A DNA stretch of 64,000 nt from Prosthecobacter debontii (lineage in GTDB: Bacteria > Verrucomicrobiota > Verrucomicrobiia > Verrucomicrobiales > Akkermansiaceae), in the NCBI GenBank assembly GCA_945862245.1, contig CAMAXN010000008.1, positions 19,256 through 83,255 on the forward strand. Reading direction: 5' to 3'. The notes beneath the pieces are model-generated. The model was not told the origin of the DNA. It saw nothing but the letters and a program-made list of their open reading frames with translations, and searched no databases. The translations under genes were made by a program, and so were the position numbers. Below are positions 58,697 through 64,000 of the stretch, one piece after another. Each line of letters opens with the position of its first letter. Positions within the stretch are counted from its first letter, which is position 1.

Positions 58697-59224
58697 AACA
58701 CCTTCTTCACCGATATCGAAATCCCGCTTCTTCATCCGGACGAACTCTACGGCAGCAAGTTGTTGGCGGCTATGGATCGGCAGCATCCACGCGATATCTT
58801 TGATATCCTCAAGCTCTACGAGGAAGGAGGACTGACCGAAGGAATGATCGAATGCTTCGTTTGCTACCTCGCCGGACACAACCGGCCGATCCATGAAGTC
58901 CTGTTCGCGAACGAGATCGACATGACGTCATCCCACGCGAACGAGTTCGTCGGCATGACGAAGGAACCGGTTCCGCTCGAAATCCTGCTGGAAACCCGCA
59001 GGCGACTGTTTGCCGAGATCCCCTCTATGTTAAGCGGCAATCAGCGCTCGTTTCTGATAAGTCTCGCCGAGGCGCAACCCGACTGGTCGCTCATGTCCTG
59101 CCCGCATCTTGCGGAAATGCCGGCGCTTCGCTGGAAACTCTCCAATCTCGAAGGCCTCAGAAGCAGCAATTCCATCAAGTTCGCGCAGCAATCCAGCGAG
59201 CTGAAGAAGCGCTTTGGAGTCTGA
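58697..59224 (+). pseudogene. 5'-truncated AbiEii-type nucleotidyltransferase toxin
   Basis: From the repeat end the frame reads NTFFTDIEIPLLHPDELYGS, KLLAAMDRQHPRDIFDILKL and continues to TGA at 59224 (175 aa). LLHPDELYGSKLLAAMDRQHPRD is the signature of the second half of AbiEii (L...EL...K..A...R..PRD..D), the toxin of type IV toxin-antitoxin and abortive-infection systems. The nucleotidyltransferase GS-x-D part that precedes it is missing, as is an AbiEi antitoxin gene. A late start would give a helical protein without active site, so it is a dead remnant, or possibly a decoy. Confidence 0.7.
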
Positions 59225-59300
59225 GACGCACATGATTCCAAATCAGCGAATACGTTCTGTGGAGGTCTTTGGAGGCTTGAAAGCCGAGCTTCCGATTAGA

Positions 59301-60431
59301 TCAGGAAGCACCTGATCCCGTTTTCCGGTAAACAAGCCACCGCAATTCGATCGGCGACGCCTCCCGTGGAACGTCAAAAACATCCAGCCCGCTCACCCAG
59401 CTCTCATACCAGCTAGTCGGCGGCCAGGCGGTCGCGGGTAGATGGGCCTTCTCGTATTCGTGGACGGAGTCGTCAGAGACGAGCACGAGAGGCAGTCCCG
59501 CGGCTGCAACCGCGATCTCTTCCCGGGTAAAGATCGCCGAGTAACATTGCTGTGAAAGCTCCCGGGCGGCGACGTCTGGTGTGTAGCCTTCGCTGGCCAG
59601 GAACGTGTTCAAAACAAGCACCCCACCGATAGCGAGGCGCTCGGCAGCCAGCATGAATACAGCGCGGAACTGATCGATGTTGCGAAAGTCGGAGACCACT
59701 TCCGAAAGCAAAATCAGCCTGTAATCCCGACGAAGATCCTGGGAAGAGGAGAAGACGTCGCGCTGAATCACCCGCACGGCAAGCGATTCCCGTTCGACTT
59801 CTCCGCGGATCATGCCGGCAAACTTGGGTGCCAATTCCACTGCGTCGACTGAGTGTCCGCGCCTTGCCAACGGCAGCGAATTGCGGCCCGTGCCCGCGCC
59901 GACGTCGAGTATCGGGAAGTCGGCCGAATTGTTTACCTCGGCAACTAACGCCATCACCCGGGCATCCGGTTCAGTGCCAAAATACGGTGGATGGCGGGTG
60001 GCCACCCAATGATCATAGGCAGACTCGAGGCTCGCCCACTGAGCCTTGACGTGATAGTTCACCGTCAGGCCCACTGGCGAATCGTAGGTGATCACAATCT
60101 CCGACCGTGGGGAGGCTGCGTAGGCGGCGGCGAGCTGCCCCTCCAGTACCACGCGCAGGTGGCTGAGCTGATCGTCATTGAACGGCACGCCGACCCCCAT
60201 GAACACGCGTGCGCACATTTCCACATAGTCGTCGATCATGGCGGGCACGGCTGGCAGCACGATGGAACCGCTGGCAACCGTACGTCGATGAAGTCGACGA
60301 AGCATGCCCGGTCGCAATGCCGGGTCAAGCGGTAGAATAGTTACGTCTCCTTTTGGGTTCATTGGCACGGGGCAAAGTCTCGGCAGCACAAAATCGACTT
60401 TTTCTCCGCACGTCGAGATAACAATGCCCAT
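59301..60431 (-). CDS. Class I SAM-dependent methyltransferase with extra N-terminal domain
   Basis: 376 aa from ATG 60431; ATG 60362 (MNPKGDVTILPLDPALRP) is another plausible start. The C-terminal half is a Rossmann methyltransferase: FPILDVGAGTGRNSLPLARR (SAM loop) near residue 175, VDAVELAPKFAGMI, and IGGVLVLNTFLAS as strand 5. The N-terminal ~140 residues are unlike the common small methyltransferases and contain YHVKAQWASLESAYDHW, a linker leading into HPPYFGTEPD. The substrate is unknown; the TehB-like layout suggests a small molecule. The gene is GC-rich and lies beside the AbiEii remnant and the autotransporter. Confidence 0.82.
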   Translation of the reverse strand: MGIVISTCGEKVDFVLPRLCPVPMNPKGDVTILPLDPALRPGMLRRLHRRTVASGSIVLPAVPAMIDDYVEMCARVFMGVGVPFNDDQLSHLRVVLEGQLAAAYAASPRSEIVITYDSPVGLTVNYHVKAQWASLESAYDHWVATRHPPYFGTEPDARVMALVAEVNNSADFPILDVGAGTGRNSLPLARRGHSVDAVELAPKFAGMIRGEVERESLAVRVIQRDVFSSSQDLRRDYRLILLSEVVSDFRNIDQFRAVFMLAAERLAIGGVLVLNTFLASEGYTPDVAARELSQQCYSAIFTREEIAVAAAGLPLVLVSDDSVHEYEKAHLPATAWPPTSWYESWVSGLDVFDVPREASPIELRWLVYRKTGSGAS

Positions 60432-60582
60432 CCTCGCCCCGCTCCCGGAGACGGGAGCCTCTTTTTTAGCCTCTTCATCGAGAGTTAAATTTGAACATTC
60501 AAGCCCACGTAGGAATCTCCAGCTGGAACTCCGGGATCCTCGCGAAGACCCAATCGCACACCCCGATCCTGCCTAAGCACAC

Positions 60583-60612
60583 AAAAAAGAAGGCCGGGTT
60601 CACCCCGGCCTC
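60583..60612 (-). terminator. Rho-independent terminator of the autotransporter gene
   Basis: AGGCCGGG and CCCGGCCT form an 8-bp stem around a short loop; read on the minus strand it is followed by a TCTTTTTT tract. It lies 25 bp past the autotransporter stop. Confidence 0.85.
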
Positions 60613-60637
60613 CTTGATGCAATTTCTTTCGCAGTGA

Positions 60638-63600
60638 TTAGAATCCCGCCTTGTAGCCAAACGAGAGACCACTATTGCTCAATCCTCCCTCAGCCTGTCG
60701 AATGTATCCGTCCAGCGTCAGCGCCTTGGACTCGTCGATCATGTAGCTGAGACCCGCCGAGGTATTCAGACTCCAACCGTCCAGCTCTGCGCCGGAGTCG
60801 TAGGAACCGGAATCCGTGGAAGCACTCAGCCTGAATGTATCCATGTCTCCGCTCAGAACGTTCTCCAGACCCACGCTCAAACGATAGTTGACCTGCTTGG
60901 CCGCGGGTCCGTTCAGACGAACTCCGAGCGCTCCGATCGTATAAGCCGCCGAGTAGGAATCGTAACTCAAGGAATCAATCGCCACAGCTTCCTCACGGTA
61001 GTCATCACGCGTCGATTTCACGAAGTTAAGACTGACAAACGGTGTCACCACCTGCTGGTCTTTCAGGACGATTCCCCAACCGGCGTCAGCACCTAAGCCG
61101 TAGCTTTCGATGTCCGCCTCACTCATGACCGGATTCACCCCTCCGTGGAGATTGACACGGCTGAAGTCCGCGTCACCTTGCTGATAAGCGGCGGCGACGT
61201 GAATTTGCAGGCCTTCGCCATTCTTCATCTGTGAATAGCCCGCAAAGGCGCCCATGATCGGAAGGCGGTCAAGATTCTCGACACCCTGGTAATCGTCACT
61301 GTCAAATTGCCAGCTCAGGAAGCCGCCGACCCGCACTTGCTCGTTGATGCGTTTCGCGCCGACCATCGTTCCGGACAACTCTGAATGACTTCCACCATCG
61401 AGATTGCTCCGTTCATAGGCGTCGTATTGCCCCAACCAGGCGAAGCCCAGGCCTTTCTCATCGAACAGGTCGCAGTCATGCGTGAGCGCCTGACGGATGG
61501 ATAGCGTTTGCTGATTCAGCAGGAAGCTCTGTGTCTCGGCAAGGTCCAAGCCGTAGTTCAGGACGCCGAGATCCCAGTCGTTGGCTAGACCGCCGGGGCG
61601 CAGCGTTGCATCGATCAACACCGAGAGCATCCCCGGCTGTCCAAAGGTAAACAGCCCTTCGTTGGCGATGTCCGCAGCGGCCACCCCGGAAACCACCTTT
61701 GCATAGAATCCCGAAGGTCCGGTAGGCGCACTGCCAAGCCCCACTACCATGGACTGATTCGGATTGGCGTTCATCGCGGTGAGTTGGCCGAATCTTGTCG
61801 GGGAGTCCACGAGCACGTCGTAGAAGTCCGGTAGATCACCCCAATAGATCAGTGCCGCCACATCACCGCCCTGCGAATTGCTGAGGCGGGAAATACTCCC
61901 TAGGTTTTCAATGCCATAAGCAGCTCCACCGCCTCCGTTCTCACCACCCGCGATGATGCCGCGATTTGTGATCTCCGCAGTGGCACCCGCCTGAACCAGG
62001 ATTCCCGAGCCAGCCAAACTTGTGCCGCCACCGGAATCACCGCCAAGGATACTTCCCCGGTTATCGACCGAGTTATCCAAGCCGCTCAGCTCGATGCCCG
62101 CGCTGCCGTTGCCGGCTGTGCCACTTAGACCACCAGCCCCGCCCAGTCCCCCCATACCACCAGCGCCACCAGCGCCACCAGCGCCGCCCGTTCCACCATT
62201 GCTGCCCGAGGCTGCACCAAACGGCGCGAAAGCCCGGAACAATGAAATCTCCTCTTCCAACGCAGAAGCGCCGTCTTGGCTTTCGGCGTTTTCAGTGTTT
62301 TCTTCGGTGGGACTTTCGGAAACGGGAGGCAGCCCGATTGGGAAACCAACACCGCCACCCTCATCACCCGTTGGTGCGCAGTCGGCCAAGGCCGTCTCTG
62401 GCAATTCCCCAGGGGCGCCACCGTCAGCAGGAAGCATGGCCATCGCCAGATCGACACCGATGGGTGCGGTCGTGGAGAATGTAAACGCTCTCGGAGCGAA
62501 TGAAGCACCGTCAATTCCGGAGCTTCCGTTGGTGCTTGAGGATCCCGCGCCTGTGGCGATTGCTTGACCTCCAACGCCACCGATCCCGCCGGGATTCCCT
62601 CCATTGCCGCCGTTGCCGCCGACAGCCACTGATGCCGTTCCAAATGCGTCTGCAGCGCCTCCCGCTCCGCCGGCACCGCCGTTGCCGCTGGTGGAACCTC
62701 CGTTCCCCCCGGCACCGCCATCCCCGCCTATCCCAGACCCACTTCCCCCGAAGCCGCCATTCCCACCGTTGCCGAGGGCACCGCCATCGCCCCCGGCTCC
62801 AGCAAATCCACCGGCACCAAAAGGATTGTTAAATCCATTGCCGCCGTTGCCGCCATCACCGCCGAATGACGCGTCGGATCCGTTCGTGCCGCCGATCCCA
62901 GCCGTACCTGCAATTCCACCAATTCCGGCAGAACCACCCTTACCACCAGCTCCTGCGGTTCCAGGATTCCCGCCATCACCTCCGGCTGCACCATCGGGGT
63001 TCGCAGAATCACCCGCGCCCCCATCACCGCCATTGCCGGCAACTCCGGCCGAGCCGCCGGAACCTCCATCGCCACCGTTGCCGCTGGTGCCCAAAGCGCC
63101 AGCGCTGCCGCCCGAGCCGCCTGCGCCACCCAACCCGCCGCTGCCACCATCACCTCCGATGCCACCGGCCTGCGCTGGACTTCCACCGCTGGCGTCCGCA
63201 CCAGAACCACCACTGCCACCGAATCCACCTGTGCCCGCTGTGCCGCCGAAGCCACCATTGCCTGCATTGCCCGTGATGGTCGTACCACCCGCGCCGCCGG
63301 CACCTCCGTGTCCACCGTTCGACCCGGCTAATCCATTAGCCCCGCTCCCCGGCGCGCCATCAGTTCCATCAGCACCAGCACCACCAAAGCCTCCGTTGCC
63401 GCCATCACCGGCAAGGCCGCCCGTGGAGTCACCACCAAAGCCCCCACCGCCGCCATTGCCGCCATCGACACCTGCGGTGCTCGACGCAAAACCATCGCCG
63501 CCCTCTCCACCCGAGCCTCCGTTGCCTTCAAGTCCATTAACACCGGCAATGCCGGTCAAACCGCCGCCAGAACCGCCGACGCCGCCGAGGCCACTGGCAC

Positions 63601-64000
63601 CGCCGGAGCCGCCTGCTCCGCCGTCCGGGGTCGTCGCGTCTCCAGCGGCACCATCGCCACCCCAGCCACCGTCGCCACCAAATCCACCCGAGCCGCCATT
63701 GCCGTCGGCGCCGTTTGCCGCTGTCCCACCACCAACGCCACCTGCTCCACCGGAACCGCCTGCGCCGCCATTGCCGCCTGACTGGCCATTACCGCCAGCT
63801 TCGCCAGATTTCGCACCCGCAAACCCAGCTGCGCCGTCAAAACCCATGCCGCCAGCTCCGCCGTTGCCCGCGTCACCACCTAAACCGTCCGCCCCAGCCG
63901 TCGCGCCCGTTCCGCCTATGCCTCCCGCCCCGCCATCGCCACCGGCGCCGCCGGTCTGACCGTCTGGAGAAAAACTCGACCCATCCGCACCGGCGGCGCC
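60638..64000 (-). CDS. Glycine-rich autotransporter (type V secretion), C-terminal 1120 aa; 5' end beyond the window
   Basis: The frame is open to base 64000; an internal ATG at 63847 is not the real start. Visible residues 1 to about 485 are near-continuous GG-x-GG repeats with Asn, Ala, Ser, Asp and Thr (GGNGGAGGSGGAGG type). A non-repetitive segment follows (SAFTFSTTAPIGVDLAMAML region), a second short Gly run, then beta-helix-like turns (NSVDNRGSILGGDSGGGT, AEITNRGIIAGGENGGGG). The last ~300 residues are the translocator barrel (FAWLGQYDAYERSNLDGGSH to LSFGYKAGF) ending in Phe, as BamA substrates do. It should display the glycine-rich passenger at the cell surface. No signal peptide is visible because the start is cut. 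Confidence 0.92.
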   Translation of the reverse strand, partial: GAAGADGSSFSPDGQTGGAGGDGGAGGIGGTGATAGADGLGGDAGNGGAGGMGFDGAAGFAGAKSGEAGGNGQSGGNGGAGGSGGAGGVGGGTAANGADGNGGSGGFGGDGGWGGDGAAGDATTPDGGAGGSGGASGLGGVGGSGGGLTGIAGVNGLEGNGGSGGEGGDGFASSTAGVDGGNGGGGGFGGDSTGGLAGDGGNGGFGGAGADGTDGAPGSGANGLAGSNGGHGGAGGAGGTTITGNAGNGGFGGTAGTGGFGGSGGSGADASGGSPAQAGGIGGDGGSGGLGGAGGSGGSAGALGTSGNGGDGGSGGSAGVAGNGGDGGAGDSANPDGAAGGDGGNPGTAGAGGKGGSAGIGGIAGTAGIGGTNGSDASFGGDGGNGGNGFNNPFGAGGFAGAGGDGGALGNGGNGGFGGSGSGIGGDGGAGGNGGSTSGNGGAGGAGGAADAFGTASVAVGGNGGNGGNPGGIGGVGGQAIATGAGSSSTNGSSGIDGASFAPRAFTFSTTAPIGVDLAMAMLPADGGAPGELPETALADCAPTGDEGGGVGFPIGLPPVSESPTEENTENAESQDGASALEEEISLFRAFAPFGAASGSNGGTGGAGGAGGAGGMGGLGGAGGLSGTAGNGSAGIELSGLDNSVDNRGSILGGDSGGGTSLAGSGILVQAGATAEITNRGIIAGGENGGGGAAYGIENLGSISRLSNSQGGDVAALIYWGDLPDFYDVLVDSPTRFGQLTAMNANPNQSMVVGLGSAPTGPSGFYAKVVSGVAAADIANEGLFTFGQPGMLSVLIDATLRPGGLANDWDLGVLNYGLDLAETQSFLLNQQTLSIRQALTHDCDLFDEKGLGFAWLGQYDAYERSNLDGGSHSELSGTMVGAKRINEQVRVGGFLSWQFDSDDYQGVENLDRLPIMGAFAGYSQMKNGEGLQIHVAAAYQQGDADFSRVNLHGGVNPVMSEADIESYGLGADAGWGIVLKDQQVVTPFVSLNFVKSTRDDYREEAVAIDSLSYDSYSAAYTIGALGVRLNGPAAKQVNYRLSVGLENVLSGDMDTFRLSASTDSGSYDSGAELDGWSLNTSAGLSYMIDESKALTLDGYIRQAEGGLSNSGLSFGYKAGF

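Noticed and set aside
62604-63959. A 451-aa proline-rich frame on the plus strand
   Set aside because: It is the exact complement of the glycine-rich autotransporter repeats (GGC/GGT read as GCC/ACC) and has no domain of its own.
60638-64000. A mycobacterial PE_PGRS protein
   Set aside because: There is no PE domain, the C-terminus is an outer-membrane barrel, and the surrounding genes are Gram-negative.
1-64000. CRISPR arrays, prophage structural genes, rRNA genes or a replication origin
   Set aside because: I saw no regularly spaced repeats of CRISPR type, no phage capsid, tail or integrase genes, no rRNA sequence and no DnaA-box cluster.

Overview
The window looks like chromosomal DNA of a Gram-negative bacterium of the Verrucomicrobiota, most likely near Verrucomicrobiales. 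This is inferred from gene content, not from a marker gene: lipopolysaccharide genes (lpxC, waaA, lpxD), an OmpH/Skp chaperone and a type V autotransporter show an outer membrane; lysine/DAP synthesis uses DapL; the glutamine synthetase is the eukaryote-like GSII type; several conserved unknowns have the look of PVC-group proteins. Most of the window is ordinary housekeeping sequence in short operons on both strands.

Layout. 1-4644 (minus): lpxC (cut by the window edge), a 665-aa charged protein of unknown function, waaA, rsmD. 4724-9027 (plus): a miniature kinase-like protein with a PP2C phosphatase, GSII glutamine synthetase, a PtsI-type enzyme I. 9110-17579: a 57-aa CPxCG protein, a BatA/VWA membrane protein, a phosphohexomutase, an NlpC/P60-like hydrolase, endonuclease III, a Tat/lipoprotein polysaccharide deacetylase and a dynamin-like GTPase. 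17884-28428: RodA, Skp-LpxD, an EboB-like TatD hydrolase, CysK, a lone NuoF, L35-L20, PyrH, Frr and tRNA-Ala. 28951-36830: a sialate O-acetylesterase, a scarred stretch with gene and transposase fragments, a DEDD exonuclease, an MDR reductase/DUF3108/TsaE operon, and an M48 protease. 37000-46075: an EF-hand protein, CdsA-Dxr, a DedA/VTT protein, a DinG helicase, DapL, two exported unknowns, FmdB and a short zinc-free S14. 46236-50509: a broken VWA gene, GlcD-like oxidase, a dead IS4-family transposase, a GYF-TerB-HNH fusion and tRNA-Thr. 50638-64000 (mostly minus): SpeA, a 1253-aa subtilase, a cytochrome P450 between two 76-bp direct repeats, remnants of an AbiEii toxin and of a glycosidase-like gene, a methyltransferase, and the C-terminal 1120 aa of a glycine-rich autotransporter.

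How the genes fit together. Envelope building is the strongest theme: lipid A and Kdo transfer (LpxC, LpxD, WaaA), phospholipid and isoprenoid precursors (CdsA, Dxr), elongation-type peptidoglycan synthesis (RodA), periplasmic chaperoning (Skp) and surface export (autotransporter). A second theme is translation (RsmD, L35, L20, S14, Frr, TsaE, two tRNAs), and a third is nitrogen and amino-acid supply (GSII, CysK, DapL, SpeA).

The most unusual signals are: (1) a dispersed intergenic repeat with seven-base periodicity, found beside at least six genes and twice as inverted pairs around frr; (2) the GYF_2/TerB-like/PH-like/HNH fusion at 49039-50175, which could be a stress or defence nuclease; (3) the 76-bp direct repeats flanking the P450, one of which sits exactly between two truncated genes. 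No complete new multi-gene system can be proven from sequence alone; the HNH fusion is the best single candidate for an undescribed effector.
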